A DNA stretch of 64,000 bases. Origin: Candida dubliniensis CD36 (lineage: Eukaryota > Ascomycota > Pichiomycetes > Serinales > Debaryomycetaceae). Below are positions 46,170-56,740 of the stretch, piece after piece. The notes beneath the pieces are model-generated. The model was not told the DNA's origin and searched no databases. It worked only from the letters and a program-made list of their open reading frames with translations. Every line of letters begins with the position of its first letter. Positions within the stretch are counted from its first letter, which is position 1. Location: the NCBI RefSeq assembly GCF_000026945.1, contig NC_012862.1, positions 434,001 to 498,000 of the forward strand, written 5' to 3'. The translations under genes and the position numbers were made by a program.

Positions 46170-49100
46170 ATGTCTAGTATCTATAAGTTGTCTATAAAAG
46201 GGATACGTGCATTTCACCCGGAATCTGACGAGACAATTCAATTTGGGTTTCCATTGACATTGATTTGTGGTCAAAACGGGTGTGGTAAAACAACTGTTAT
46301 TGAATGTTTGAAATATGCAACGACAGGGACATTGCCTCCAAATTCAAAAGGAGGAGCATTTGTGCACGATCCAAGCTTAAGCTCTAGAACTGTTGTAACT
46401 GGACAAATTAAATTGGCATTCAAAAACGTGAATGGTAAATCAATGATTACTACTAGATCAGTTCAAGCGAGTCTGAAGTCAACTAAAAGTGCCACTGGAG
46501 CCACTGTCACATTTAAAACTTTGGAAGGTCAATTGGCAATTATTGAAAAAGGCGATAAGATAAGTGTCTCTTCCAAGAATGCTGAATTAGATTCCCAGAT
46601 TCCAGTGTACTTGGGTGCATCACCTGCGATCTTAGAGAATGTTATTTTCTGTCATCAAGATGAAAGTTTATGGCCATTGAGTGAACCTTCGGCATTGAAG
46701 AAGAAGTTTGATGATATTTTTGAAGCTTCCAAGTTTACTAAAGTTTTGGATAATTTCAAAAGTATAAAAAAGGATATGGCAACAGACATCAAGTTGATAG
46801 AGCAAAGTGTCAACCATTTGAAAATCGATAAAGAGAGAGCAAAGAAAGTTCAAGATAAATTACATAACATGAATGAGTCTGTTGAAAAATACACCGAGGA
46901 AATTACCGACCTTAATATTCAGATTGAGAAAAAAGAAAAGCAAGCCGAAGAATTATTTGCCACAAACCAAGAATTCCAAAGAACTCTAAGTGACTATGAA
47001 AATTTGTTAACCAAGAAGCAGGCATTGGAAGAGCAAATTGAACGGATAGAAGCTTCGATTGAAATTTTACCTGACAATGACGCAGAGCTTATGAATAGGC
47101 AAGAAAACTTCTCTGCAATGACAACAGAAAAGAGTCACAAGATTGACGATCTCCAGTTACAAAGTACCAAATTGCTGGATAAACTAAAGAATAAAACTAA
47201 ACAGTACAATGAATTAATAAGATTGGATGGTTCATTCAAAGCCAAGAAGGCGGAATATGATTTGAATTGGGAAAAATTGTCTGATTTAGTTGATAAAAAT
47301 GCAAAAGTTTTCAATTTGCAAACTGGCAATGACAGAGTACGAAATATTGCCATGTTCCAAACTGAGTTGAACAAAAGACACAATACCTTGCTTAACGAAC
47401 AAAAGAGTCTTTTGGTAGATAATAAGAGAAAAGAATCAGAAAGGCAAAGTGCACTTCAAGATGTTCTTAACTCGATATCAAGGGAAGAACAACACCAAGA
47501 ATATGCAACCAGTGTAATAAACACTAACAACGAAAAGCTTCTGGTTTTAAGAAGAAAAGTAGAAGTGGGGAGTAATAATGAAGTAGAGTTGGAGGAAAAA
47601 AGAAATGATCTTGATCTCACGATGAAATTGTTGCAAGAGAAAAAGGATTTGAATGAAGTCAGAAAACTCGATGCAAAAATTCTGGAGTGTAATACTGAAA
47701 TATCAAAATTTGAATTTGAACTCGACGAACTTGCCAAAAAGTTGTCCACGAGCAATAAGCAATCGGATTTAAGATCAAAAGTTTTGTTTTTGGAAGAATC
47801 TGCTAAATCTAAAAAGGCAGAATTATCAAAGATTTTTGCCAATATAGACAACAATTATTTTGAGGTTTTGGGTTCAAAATTAGATGTTGATGTAGGTGAG
47901 TCACTTTTATCGCAAAAAATTTCGAATTTGGAAATCAAATCAGAAGAACAACAAAAGAAAGTAGTGACCTTGGAAAGTGAATTGCAAATTAACAAAAACT
48001 CAATTGACTCTATTTTGAAAACCATAGAGGAAAACAACCTGAAAATTGATTCATTGAAAGTAAGCATAACCAAGGTTATTAGTGAAGATGAAATTAATGA
48101 CTATGAGAATGTAGTAAATGACTTGGAAGATAGTTATAGAAATGTCCTGGAGGATGTGAACAGTGCTGAAGTAACACGAGACTTCAAGAACTCGGCCATA
48201 TCGTTTGCAGAGGAGAACAAGTGTTGCTTGCTTTGTAAGAGATTGTTTGAACAAGGAGGGCTTGGCGCATTTATTCAGGATTTGAAGCAAAGTGTTGATG
48301 AACACAAAATACAAGAAATACGCGAACAATCATTAGAAATAAAGAAAGAACTTGAGGATGTGAAATCAATTAACTTGGAAGTGGTTAACTATAGAGAATG
48401 TCTTGCCAATGTTCAGAATTATGAATGTACATTAAAGGAGTTGGTTGATAAATCGAACCAAATAGAAAAGGAATTAGAACAACAAAGAAAAGATCAACAA
48501 GCAATTAAACACTCTATTGATAATGCTTCACTGTTGAAAAAACCCTTATCTGATGCAACTAGAATAAATTTGGAAGTACTGGATATTGAATTTCAGCTTG
48601 ATGAATTGAACGAAGACTTACGTGGGTTTGGAGGCCTGGTAGTTTCAGTAGATGAATTGCAAAGGCAGCAACAGGAAATAAACATGAAGATCAAAAAGAC
48701 AAGACAAAATTTAAATGATTATACAGAAAGCAAATACAAGGCACAACGGGAGTTACAGAAGCTAGAAAATAGAGTTAAAGATACAAAATTGCAGATCAGT
48801 AATTTAGAAAGATCCCTTGCTGAAGTAACAGGCATCAAAAATAATATATCAGAGGCTGAAGATATAGTCCGCGACTCTGAAGAAAAGTTGAAAAAAATTA
48901 AAAGCTCTTTAGATGCATTACACGTTGACAAACAAATGAAACTAGATGCATTAAAAGATACTCAAAACAGTATTCGTGACGTTGAACAAGAAATGCAAAG
49001 AAAAGTGGAACTGAGTCACGAATTGCTTACATCATTCACATCACTCAACGATGCAGTAACTTATTTTGACACAAACATAGCTGAGAAATATGAAGCAAAT

Positions 49101-50093
49101 GCCCTAGAAATGAAAGAACTTTCTCAACAGTGCGCTTCTTTAGAAACCAAAATAGATGAATACGCACAAGAAATTAAGCTATTGGAGAAGGAAGTAATGG
49201 ATGCATCTCGGATAGAGCACAATATTCTTGCCAACATTGATTATCGAAGTCAATTAAGTAGATTAGAGGAGACAGAGTTACAGCTTGGATCCATGGACAT
49301 AGAGGACGCTCAATCTCGCAAAGAAGAATATCAAGTAGAATCTAAAAAATTGCGAGACGCGTTGTCGTCATTAACTGCTGAACATGCTGGTAAGATCGGA
49401 GAAGTGAAACAAATTAAAGATCAAATATCAAGTTTGAAGAAAGAGTTGGAAACCGAATATAAGAATGTAAATCAATCATATCATGAGGAATGGATCAAGC
49501 TTCAAACCAACTTATTGGTTTCAAACGACATTCAGATTTACTCAAAGGCTTTAGACAACGGTATCATGAAATACCACAGTATGAAGATGGAAGAAATCAA
49601 TCGGATTTTAAATGAATTGTGGTCGCAAACGTATAAGGGATCAGATATTTCTACAATTGCAATTAAAAGTGATGTCAATTTGCAAGCTAAAGGAAATAGA
49701 TCATATAATTACAGAGTGGTGATGGTAAAGGAATCCAGTGAATTGGATATGAGAGGTAGATGCTCAGCTGGTCAAAAAGTATTAGCCAGTATTTTGATTC
49801 GGTTGGCGTTAGCGGAATGTTTTGGTGCAAATTGTGGGATGATTGCGTTAGATGAGCCTACCACCAACTTGGATGCAGAAAATGCCGAGGCACTTGCTGC
49901 AGCCTTGAACAGGATCATTGAATACCGAAAATCGCAATCAAACTTTCAGTTGATTGTCATCACACATGATGAGAAGTTTTTGACACACATACAGGGAGAT
50001 AGGTTTACTGATCATTTCTACCGGATTCAAAGAGATGAAAGTAGTAAATCAAGAATTTATAGTTTACCTATAGGTAGGATTCAAGAGAACTAA
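46170..50093 (+). CDS. RAD50: Rad50, ATPase subunit of the MRX DNA-repair complex (1307 aa)
   Basis: SMC-like ATPase of the Mre11-Rad50-Xrs2 complex, acting in double-strand-break tethering, resection and telomere upkeep. I chose ATG 46170 (MSSIYKLSIKGIRAF), since homologues start with this block; an in-frame ATG 29 codons upstream (46083) gives a Pro/Phe-rich extension with no counterpart. Walker A is GQNGCGKTT at residues ~34-42. Long coiled coils run from ~190 to 1130. The zinc hook CLLC (in NKCCLLCKRLF) is near residue 685. The ABC signature RGRCSAGQKVLAS is near 1193 and Walker B GMIALDEPTTNLD near 1225. The length fits yeast Rad50 (1312 aa). It is intact throughout, a useful local control for sequence quality. 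Confidence 0.95.
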   Translation: MSSIYKLSIKGIRAFHPESDETIQFGFPLTLICGQNGCGKTTVIECLKYATTGTLPPNSKGGAFVHDPSLSSRTVVTGQIKLAFKNVNGKSMITTRSVQASLKSTKSATGATVTFKTLEGQLAIIEKGDKISVSSKNAELDSQIPVYLGASPAILENVIFCHQDESLWPLSEPSALKKKFDDIFEASKFTKVLDNFKSIKKDMATDIKLIEQSVNHLKIDKERAKKVQDKLHNMNESVEKYTEEITDLNIQIEKKEKQAEELFATNQEFQRTLSDYENLLTKKQALEEQIERIEASIEILPDNDAELMNRQENFSAMTTEKSHKIDDLQLQSTKLLDKLKNKTKQYNELIRLDGSFKAKKAEYDLNWEKLSDLVDKNAKVFNLQTGNDRVRNIAMFQTELNKRHNTLLNEQKSLLVDNKRKESERQSALQDVLNSISREEQHQEYATSVINTNNEKLLVLRRKVEVGSNNEVELEEKRNDLDLTMKLLQEKKDLNEVRKLDAKILECNTEISKFEFELDELAKKLSTSNKQSDLRSKVLFLEESAKSKKAELSKIFANIDNNYFEVLGSKLDVDVGESLLSQKISNLEIKSEEQQKKVVTLESELQINKNSIDSILKTIEENNLKIDSLKVSITKVISEDEINDYENVVNDLEDSYRNVLEDVNSAEVTRDFKNSAISFAEENKCCLLCKRLFEQGGLGAFIQDLKQSVDEHKIQEIREQSLEIKKELEDVKSINLEVVNYRECLANVQNYECTLKELVDKSNQIEKELEQQRKDQQAIKHSIDNASLLKKPLSDATRINLEVLDIEFQLDELNEDLRGFGGLVVSVDELQRQQQEINMKIKKTRQNLNDYTESKYKAQRELQKLENRVKDTKLQISNLERSLAEVTGIKNNISEAEDIVRDSEEKLKKIKSSLDALHVDKQMKLDALKDTQNSIRDVEQEMQRKVELSHELLTSFTSLNDAVTYFDTNIAEKYEANALEMKELSQQCASLETKIDEYAQEIKLLEKEVMDASRIEHNILANIDYRSQLSRLEETELQLGSMDIEDAQSRKEEYQVESKKLRDALSSLTAEHAGKIGEVKQIKDQISSLKKELETEYKNVNQSYHEEWIKLQTNLLVSNDIQIYSKALDNGIMKYHSMKMEEINRILNELWSQTYKGSDISTIAIKSDVNLQAKGNRSYNYRVVMVKESSELDMRGRCSAGQKVLASILIRLALAECFGANCGMIALDEPTTNLDAENAEALAAALNRIIEYRKSQSNFQLIVITHDEKFLTHIQGDRFTDHFYRIQRDESSKSRIYSLPIGRIQEN

Positions 50094-50116
50094 AAAAAAA
50101 AAAAATCAATTGCAAA

Positions 50117-51230
50117 CTACAGAGCTACAGAAAAATCATCTTGCAATATACGTAATTGGATGTGGGTATCATTTTCAGCCTTCAATTGTGAGATCATTTT
50201 CTCTTTGTGTATCCATAAATGTTCTAAATACTTTTCTAGTTTTTTTCTTTTAGTAGGGATTCTTGACACTGAACGGATTTTTACATAAACAATGACCGTT
50301 ATAGGCTCTGCACTGGCAAATATATCTAGCAAAGTCGGAGGTTTATATTGACTTGAAGCTACGCCATGGCCATTACGAGTGTATAAGATGGTTATGTCGT
50401 ACATGTTTAAATAAGCATGTGGCTTTGATTGGTTAAGTATGGATATAATGTTGAAAAACGCAGAGAATCGAGGATACAATAAGTGATTGAATTTGGGCAA
50501 AAAGTACTTATGGCTTACTTGTCCCTGTAACGTTGCTCCATTAGTAGTCCAAATATTTACTTCAGGAAACAATACAACCCATTCTGAGAATTTGCTTCTT
50601 AATAATCTTGAAAAGACAAATGATAACGATTTCAGTTCTAGTTCCCAGTTTTCGTCTGATTTTAGCATATGGAGCAAAATCTTGATTGTGGGAACCCTCC
50701 ATACTAGAAACCATGAAAAGAAATTGATTATTGGAAGCGAAAACTGCTCACATTGTCGAATGGGCGAATAATCGTCCCCTAATATAGACATACGTGATAA
50801 ATAATGAATAACAAAGCAGTCCGCTAAAGATGCATGGTTACTTACTACCACAGCGGGATTGGCATCGGTAGTGTCGCCATATAGTCTGAATTTTACCTTA
50901 TTCAAATGCTGGAACTCTTACGTTAGTTTATCCACACTACATGTAAATAAAATTGAGTCTAAACAACACCGTGCTTAAATTTGCCTTTCAACATACCATT
51001 AAATATAACGAAAAATCCCAGAAAAAGTAGCCACATTTGTTTCGAACTAAATTTGCTGAATCAGGAAATACTATTGACGCCAATGAGCATGAAATTGCAA
51101 CCACCTGGTAAATCATGATATAGATCAATAATGCTGACAAACATAAAATTCCTTTTACCCATATTACAAACGATCTCACTTCTTGGCCATCTTCTTCTAG
51201 CTTGACTCCTAAATGCTCAATGAATTCCAT
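50117..51230 (-). CDS. Lysophospholipid acyltransferase-like protein, one intron (341 aa)
   Basis: Probable PlsC/LPLAT membrane acyltransferase, similar in plan to the yeast Cst26/YDR018C group, acting on lysophospholipids. Exon 1 is 51230-50997 (78 codons, ATG at 51230) and encodes a hydrophobic N-terminal region. The intron is 50996-50909 (88 nt), with 5' splice site GTATGT, a branch-like AACTAAC about 20 nt before the end, and a CAG 3' site. Exon 2 is 50908-50117. Joining keeps the frame (...FWDFSLYLM then HLNKVKFRLYG). The catalytic HX4D motif is NHASLAD near residue 103, and FPEVN may match the family FPEG motif. A long C-terminal region has hydrophobic segments. It is convergent with RAD50, 23 bp away. 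The exact substrate is unknown. Confidence 0.75.
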
Positions 51231-51438
51231 TGTGTTGATTGACAGGATTCTCAAAATGTGAGTACTCTAATTAGTTGGTTGCGGCGTTCCTTTTTTTTTT
51301 TTGTGTGTGTGTGGTCTTTGCTGGTGCTACAAATAGTAAACCACAATATTTTTCTTTTATCTTCTCATTAAAATTTATTTTTCAGCTCATCTCACCTCCC
51401 TATAAGTAATTTTATTGTCACAAATTAATTATACAACA

Positions 51439-53979
51439 ATGTCACGATTAATTGTTAAGGGACTTCCAAAGTATTATACGGAAGAGAAACTTAGGGAATT
51501 TTTCTCCAAACAAGGAGATGTCACCGATGTTAAATTAATGAAGAAGAGGAATGGTGAATCCAGAAAGTTTGCATTTATTGGATACAAATCGGCTGATGCA
51601 GCAGAAAGAGCAGTTAAATACTTCAACAAATCATTTATTGATACAGCTAGGATTGACGTCGAGTTTGCAAAGACATTCTCTGATCCAACGGTGCCTCTTT
51701 CATTCAAAGAAAAGAGAAAAAGAGATGAGCAAAGGCTTAAGGATGAACAGGAAAGACTTCTTGAACAAGAACTTAGAACACAGGTCAAAAAACAAAAGAT
51801 CAAGTCGACCTCAGAGATAGATGACGAAATTTCTAATAATCCAAAGTTAAGAGAATATATGGAGGTCATGAAACCGTCTCATCAAGTTAAATCATGGGCT
51901 AATGATACAATTGCAGATGGATCTGGTGGACCATCTGTACAGGATTTAGAGAATGCATTGAATGGTAACAAGGATTCTCTGATAGGTAAACCCGATATTG
52001 AAGTTGTCAAAACCATGGAAGATGCAAGCGACGACGAGTACAATGATTTTAAAGAGCTCAGTGAAAAACGTGGCGAAAACGAAGGTGAGGAAGAAGAAGA
52101 AGAAATGATGATCAGTTTAGGTGACTTACCAGCTAATGAAAAGAATAAAGTTGACAATGAATCTGGAGAAAATCTTGCAGCTAATGAGAACATATCTGAT
52201 TTGGAGTGGCTTAAATCTAGAAGTACTCGAATTAAAGAAAATGGTGAATTGCCGGAAATTCTGCCTGAAGAAAAAGAAGTTAACGAAGATACCGCAGTCA
52301 CACAGCACTCGGATAATGAATCCGAATTAACACCAGAGGAGCAAATAATTCAAAAAATTGAAGAAACTGGAAGGTTATTTATAAGAAACATATCTTATGA
52401 AGCTAGTGAAGAAGATTTCAGAAAGTTGTTTTCGCAATATGGGGCTCTTGAAGAAGTCCACATTGCTATAGATACCAGGACGGGGAAGTCAAAGGGATTT
52501 CTTTATGTGCAATTCCTGAAAAAAGATGATGCAACAAGAGCATATCGATCTTTAGACAAGCAAATTTTTCAAGGACGGTTATTGCATATCTTGCCCGCTG
52601 ATCAAAAGAAAGATCACCGGTTAGATGAATTTGACTTGAAGAATTTGCCATTGAAGAAACAACGTGAGCTCAAAAAGAAATCACAAGCAGCAAAATCTCA
52701 GTTTAGTTGGAACTCACTTTACATGAATAGTGATGCTGTATTGGAATCTGTTGCATCAAAATTGGGAGTGACAAAGTCTCAATTGATAGATCCCGAGAAT
52801 TCTAGTTCTGCTGTTAAACAAGCTCTAGCTGAAGCCCACGTGATTGGTGACGTTAGAAAGTATTTTGAGGATAGAGGCGTCGACTTGACATCGTTTGACA
52901 AAAAAGAGAGAGATGACAAAATTATACTAGTAAAGAATTTTCCATTTGGTACAACTATTGACGAAATAGGGGAGCTATTTGCTGCTCATGGACAGTTGAA
53001 ACGTATGTTGATGCCACCAGCAGGTACAATCGCTATCATAGAATTCCGTGATGCACCAAGTGCCAGAGCAGCTTTCGCAAAACTAGCATACAAAAGATTC
53101 AAGAGTAGTATATTATATTTGGAAAAAGGTCCAAAAGACTTGTTCACTCGTGAGCCAACCACCAACGAAATTGCATCCGCTCCAGAGCAACAGCAAAACG
53201 AACATGCTGTTGAAGCTAAAATATCTGCTAACGAAATTTTGGGTGAATCTAAACAGGACGACGATATCGAACTGGTACAAGGCCCAACTGTTGCTGTTTT
53301 CGTGAAAAACTTGAATTTTGCTACCACCGTGCAAGCTTTATCTGATCTTTTCAAACCTTTGTCTGGGTTTGTGGTTGCAACAGTAAAGACAAAACCGGAT
53401 CCAAAAAATTCAGGCAAAACTTTAAGTATGGGTTTTGGATTCGTTGAGTTTAGAACAAAAGAGCAGGCAAATGTTGCTATTTCTACCCTTGACGGACATG
53501 TTCTCGATGGCCACAAACTACAGTTGAAATTGTCTCACAAACAAGGAAGTGGTGCCTCCGCTTCTTCAGTCAAGAAATCTGGCAAATCTTCGAAAATCAT
53601 TATCAAGAACTTACCATTTGAAGCCACCAGAAAGGATCTTTTGGAGTTATTTGGTGCTTTTGGTCAATTGAAGTCTGTTAGGGTTCCAAAGAAATTTGAC
53701 CAAAGTGCACGTGGGTTTGCATTTGTGGAGTTTAATTTAATGAAAGAAGCAGAGACTGCCATGAATCAATTAGAGGGGGTGCATTTGCTTGGAAGAAGAT
53801 TGGTGATGCAATATGCTGAACAAGATGCCGAAAATGCTGAAGCTGAAATTGAGAGAATGACAAGGAAGGTCAAGAAACAAGTTGCCACTCAAAACTTGGC
53901 TGCTGCGAGATTGGCAGGAAAGGGCAAAATTGACTTGGAGGAAAAGGATGAAGAGGACTTTGATAGAGATTTTCAGTAG
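51439..53979 (+). CDS. MRD1: Mrd1, pre-rRNA processing factor with five RRMs (846 aa)
   Basis: Nucleolar RNA-binding protein of the small-subunit processome, needed for 18S rRNA maturation. The ATG at 51439 gives MSRLIVKGLPKYY, the conserved start of the family; the in-frame codon at 51415 is TTG. RRMs are at residues ~1-80, ~308-385 (GRLFIRNISYEAS), ~492-560 (IILVKNFPFGTT), ~618-700 (AVFVKNLNFATT) and ~718-795 (KIIIKNLPFEAT). Acidic and Lys-rich linkers separate RRM1 from RRM2. The RRM order and length match yeast Mrd1 (887 aa). Intact. Confidence 0.95.
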   Translation: MSRLIVKGLPKYYTEEKLREFFSKQGDVTDVKLMKKRNGESRKFAFIGYKSADAAERAVKYFNKSFIDTARIDVEFAKTFSDPTVPLSFKEKRKRDEQRLKDEQERLLEQELRTQVKKQKIKSTSEIDDEISNNPKLREYMEVMKPSHQVKSWANDTIADGSGGPSVQDLENALNGNKDSLIGKPDIEVVKTMEDASDDEYNDFKELSEKRGENEGEEEEEEMMISLGDLPANEKNKVDNESGENLAANENISDLEWLKSRSTRIKENGELPEILPEEKEVNEDTAVTQHSDNESELTPEEQIIQKIEETGRLFIRNISYEASEEDFRKLFSQYGALEEVHIAIDTRTGKSKGFLYVQFLKKDDATRAYRSLDKQIFQGRLLHILPADQKKDHRLDEFDLKNLPLKKQRELKKKSQAAKSQFSWNSLYMNSDAVLESVASKLGVTKSQLIDPENSSSAVKQALAEAHVIGDVRKYFEDRGVDLTSFDKKERDDKIILVKNFPFGTTIDEIGELFAAHGQLKRMLMPPAGTIAIIEFRDAPSARAAFAKLAYKRFKSSILYLEKGPKDLFTREPTTNEIASAPEQQQNEHAVEAKISANEILGESKQDDDIELVQGPTVAVFVKNLNFATTVQALSDLFKPLSGFVVATVKTKPDPKNSGKTLSMGFGFVEFRTKEQANVAISTLDGHVLDGHKLQLKLSHKQGSGASASSVKKSGKSSKIIIKNLPFEATRKDLLELFGAFGQLKSVRVPKKFDQSARGFAFVEFNLMKEAETAMNQLEGVHLLGRRLVMQYAEQDAENAEAEIERMTRKVKKQVATQNLAAARLAGKGKIDLEEKDEEDFDRDFQ

Positions 53980-54174
53980 ATATATAGTTGGGACTTTATA
54001 GTGATAAGCATTTTGGTGTATTATTGAAACAACATAATGTTTGCATTTACTAGCAAGCAATAGAAAATACTCTACGTAGAGAAAAAATAATCTACGTAAT
54101 AATAGAAACTGAAAAAAAAAAAAAAAAAACGAACTTTCTACAACCATCTTTTCTTTTTTACAGACAGATAACTA

Positions 54175-55158
54175 ATGTTTCCCTTTACCAAACTAACAAG
54201 CAATATATGCTTGAAGAACCATTTCTTCAGTAATGGTAATCTTTTATCACTCTCATTGAAGAATATGAGACAACAAAAGATTTCTTCATTCAGATCAAAT
54301 ATTCAATTATTACAATCCAACTTTATACCGATCAGAGGCTACATCAGGGAAACTGTGTACCAACAAACAAGAAATTCGCCTTTGAGAAGAAGCAGTACTT
54401 GGAAGCAATATAATCTGTTTTACAACAGATCCAATTGGGATAAATTGAAGAAACCGTTATTGTTCACCATTGCATTTTGTGTGGGGACAACTTTAGTAAC
54501 ACCATATTTGTTTACCTACACCCCTTTGTCCTACTTCAAACGGAACCCACAATCACTTCTTTGGTCACTTATTGGTATTAACGGTGCCGTATTTTTGATG
54601 TGGCGGATTCCGCGATTACAATGGTTCACTATGAAATACGGAATTTTGTTTAAAGACAACTTGCAATCACCTTGGACATTATTGGGTTCTGCTTTCTCCC
54701 ATCAAAGCTTTGCACATTTTTTTATAAATATGTTGGCATTACAATCATTCGGCTCTACTTTGGTGGCATTTTTGGGTGTATCTAACTTTACAATCATGTA
54801 CTTGAATTCGGCTGTCATTTCTTCATTTGCTTCTTTGGCAATTCCTATGTTTTTAGGGTCATCTTTATCAGTTGCTTCGTTGGGTGCATCAGGTGCTATA
54901 TTTAGTGTTTTCGGTGTATTTTCCTTTTTGTTCCCTGCTTCACCTGTTGGGTTGTTCTTTATCCCAATTCCAGGTGGCGCCTGGATGTTGTTCCTTGGTA
55001 CTACACTTTGGAATGCTGCCGGGACAGTTTTACGTTGGGGTACGTTTGATTATGCTGCTCATCTTGGGGGAAGCATTGTTGGGATAGCTTATGGTTACTG
55101 GTACAATAGAAAAAGAAAACAACAAATTCGTAGACGAAGACATACATTAGATTTCTAA
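54175..55158 (+). CDS. PCP1: Mitochondrial rhomboid protease Pcp1 (327 aa)
   Basis: Intramembrane serine protease of the mitochondrial inner membrane; in yeast it cleaves Mgm1 and Ccp1. The N-terminus (residues ~1-70) is basic, Ser/Asn-rich and low in acidic residues, as in a mitochondrial targeting sequence. The first hydrophobic segment is at ~98-115. The catalytic Ser is in GASGAIFSVFG near residue 240, and the catalytic His in DYAAHLGGS near residue 294. HQSFAHFFINM near 180 is the conserved rhomboid His/Asn helix. The C-terminus is short and basic (KRKQQIRRRRH). The length fits the family (346 aa in yeast). No irregularities. Confidence 0.93.
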   Translation: MFPFTKLTSNICLKNHFFSNGNLLSLSLKNMRQQKISSFRSNIQLLQSNFIPIRGYIRETVYQQTRNSPLRRSSTWKQYNLFYNRSNWDKLKKPLLFTIAFCVGTTLVTPYLFTYTPLSYFKRNPQSLLWSLIGINGAVFLMWRIPRLQWFTMKYGILFKDNLQSPWTLLGSAFSHQSFAHFFINMLALQSFGSTLVAFLGVSNFTIMYLNSAVISSFASLAIPMFLGSSLSVASLGASGAIFSVFGVFSFLFPASPVGLFFIPIPGGAWMLFLGTTLWNAAGTVLRWGTFDYAAHLGGSIVGIAYGYWYNRKRKQQIRRRRHTLDF

Positions 55159-55207
55159 ACAATATTTTAAGATGTTGTTATTTCCTTTTCATGTATATAG
55201 TAGTTAT

Positions 55208-55822
55208 TTATACAAAAGATACTTTCTTTTTATTCTTTGGTAACTCATCTTCTTGAGATTCGTCCTCAGCTCTTCTTGCCTTTGCATTTTTTCTTCTATT
55301 TGAACGAGCCACTGAAGCCTTACTTCGAAGTTCATCTTTCTTACCTTCCAATTTGTCCTTCTTTAGTTGTTCTTTTCTTTCAATCTCTTGTCTTTTCAAG
55401 TCTCGTATCTCCTCTAATCTTCTTGATTTTTCCAATTTACTTTCATTGACTTGGTCGTATTTGTCATTTATAGATTTGACAAGTCTATTCAAAGTCAAAG
55501 TGTCGTTGTCATCAACAAACTTTTTACCCTTTTTCCCACGCTTAGCCTTAACACCTGGAACAATTGCTTTGTTCAAGGTGGGTATATCCAACTGATCTTC
55601 TCTATATTCCTTTCCATTTTTAGCTCCGTATAACCTTATTTTTGCTTGCTGTTTTTTAAGTGCCAATTTTGAAATCTTTTTCACTTTTGACTTTGGTGTT
55701 AGTTTTGGTTGATCAGCTAACAAGTTTTTGGCAGCGGAGTCTGAGAACACTTCAGAATCTACCGTTCTAGTTTTATTCTGTGTTTTGTTTCTTTTAGCAG
55801 TTTTTGATTGTCTTGGTGCCAT
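55208..55822 (-). CDS. LOC1: Loc1, 60S ribosome biogenesis and mRNA-localisation factor (204 aa)
   Basis: Highly basic nucleolar RNA-binding protein. In S. cerevisiae it acts in 60S assembly and ASH1 mRNA localisation. Conserved blocks are visible: [34 protein letters not shown], and [18 protein letters not shown], followed by a Lys/Glu helix and the ending KKKVSFV. The 204 residues are the same length as I recall for yeast Loc1. It is convergent with PCP1 (49 bp apart) and has the tRNA-Glu gene upstream. Confidence 0.93.
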   Translation of the reverse strand: MAPRQSKTAKRNKTQNKTRTVDSEVFSDSAAKNLLADQPKLTPKSKVKKISKLALKKQQAKIRLYGAKNGKEYREDQLDIPTLNKAIVPGVKAKRGKKGKKFVDDNDTLTLNRLVKSINDKYDQVNESKLEKSRRLEEIRDLKRQEIERKEQLKKDKLEGKKDELRSKASVARSNRRKNAKARRAEDESQEDELPKNKKKVSFV

Positions 55823-56098
55823 TATGTATTATTATGTAGCAGGATAGCCTATGAACAAAAAAGATAGTTGTGATGAGATGGTTGAAAAAAAAAAAAAAAT
55901 TGGAATGGAAAAAAAAAACTGTCTAGAACACATCGCAAAAAATACAGCCATATTTTCTTACAGTGTAACGCGGACCAAGTGATACCACAATCATAAAACC
56001 ATAAATAAATACCAACCAGAAGAAGATGATTCTTCTTCTCTATAGAAAGGTTGATAACCTGTTTAAAAAGTAAAAACAAAAATTAACAAAAAAACAAA

Positions 56099-56195
56099 CT
56101 CCAATGCGGGGAATCGAACCCCGGTTTGCTCGGCGCTCTGTTCCTCCTAAGAAGGAAATGAAAGCGAACCGTGATAGCCACTACACTACATCGGA
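56099..56195 (-). tRNA. tRNA-Glu (UUC) with a 25-nt intron
   Basis: The minus strand folds as a cloverleaf. Acceptor TCCGATG pairs with CATTGGA (one G-T), with discriminator G at 56099. The D arm is GTGTAGTGGCTATCAC. The anticodon stem is GTTCG/CGAGC with loop CTTTCA...C, giving anticodon TTC. The T arm is CGGGGTTCGATTCCCCG. The 97-nt span minus a standard 72 leaves 25 nt after position 37, the normal intron site. A T7 run just downstream is the Pol III terminator. The acceptor, D and T arms match yeast tRNA-Glu; the S. cerevisiae gene has no intron. Confidence 0.9.
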
Positions 56196-56740
56196 CTTGT
56201 TATGACAACGTAGATTGTCCACTTTTTTATGTAGTAGTATATTTTTATGTTCCATTTTCCAGTTGTATATAATTAAATATGTGTCTTCATCTCTAAAACA
56301 TGATACTTATAAACATTGAGTGAATTAAATGATATTCTTTGGATGGTATAGGTTTTTTTTTTTTGAAATAATTTTGTTCTAAAATGGTATTAAAATTGTG
56401 CAATTCCTGGTATTATACAAATAAAAGAATTATAAAAATACCCCATTCTCTATGTAACTCATGTCCAATCAATACATATCAGAGCCATTAAACTCTTCCA
56501 ACAACAGGAGTGGCAATTGATTTTTGAAAATTTGAGAAATGTGTTTATTACGGAATCTGCCATGCATTATCTCTTATCTATATTTTTTTTTCTTATCAGA
56601 AGTAACTGTAAACACTATCAATTATTTTCTCCACTTTATGATTTCGAGCAAATAAACAACTATTTCCTTGAATTCTTAAAGCAAGTGTTGGTTTTTCTTT
56701 TTTTTTTTTTCTATTTATAACTCTTAACCTTGTATCAACA
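56196..56740. other. Formamidase upstream region
   Basis: AT-rich promoter region of the formamidase gene. It carries two CTTATC (GATAAG) boxes at 56573-56578 and 56592-56597 and T tracts. A 67-codon frame over the T tracts is not called. Confidence 0.5.
56573..56597. promoter_or_regulatory. Paired GATA boxes upstream of the formamidase gene
   Basis: CTTATC at 56573-56578 and at 56592-56597, 19 bp apart and about 150 bp before the ATG. GATAAG is the target of Gln3/Gat1-type nitrogen regulators, which commonly act through close pairs. The role is inferred from spacing and target gene. Confidence 0.45.

Noticed and set aside
51882..53516. ORFs of 139 and 176 codons antisense to MRD1
   Set aside because: Shadows; MRD1 has five clear RRMs in the sense frame.
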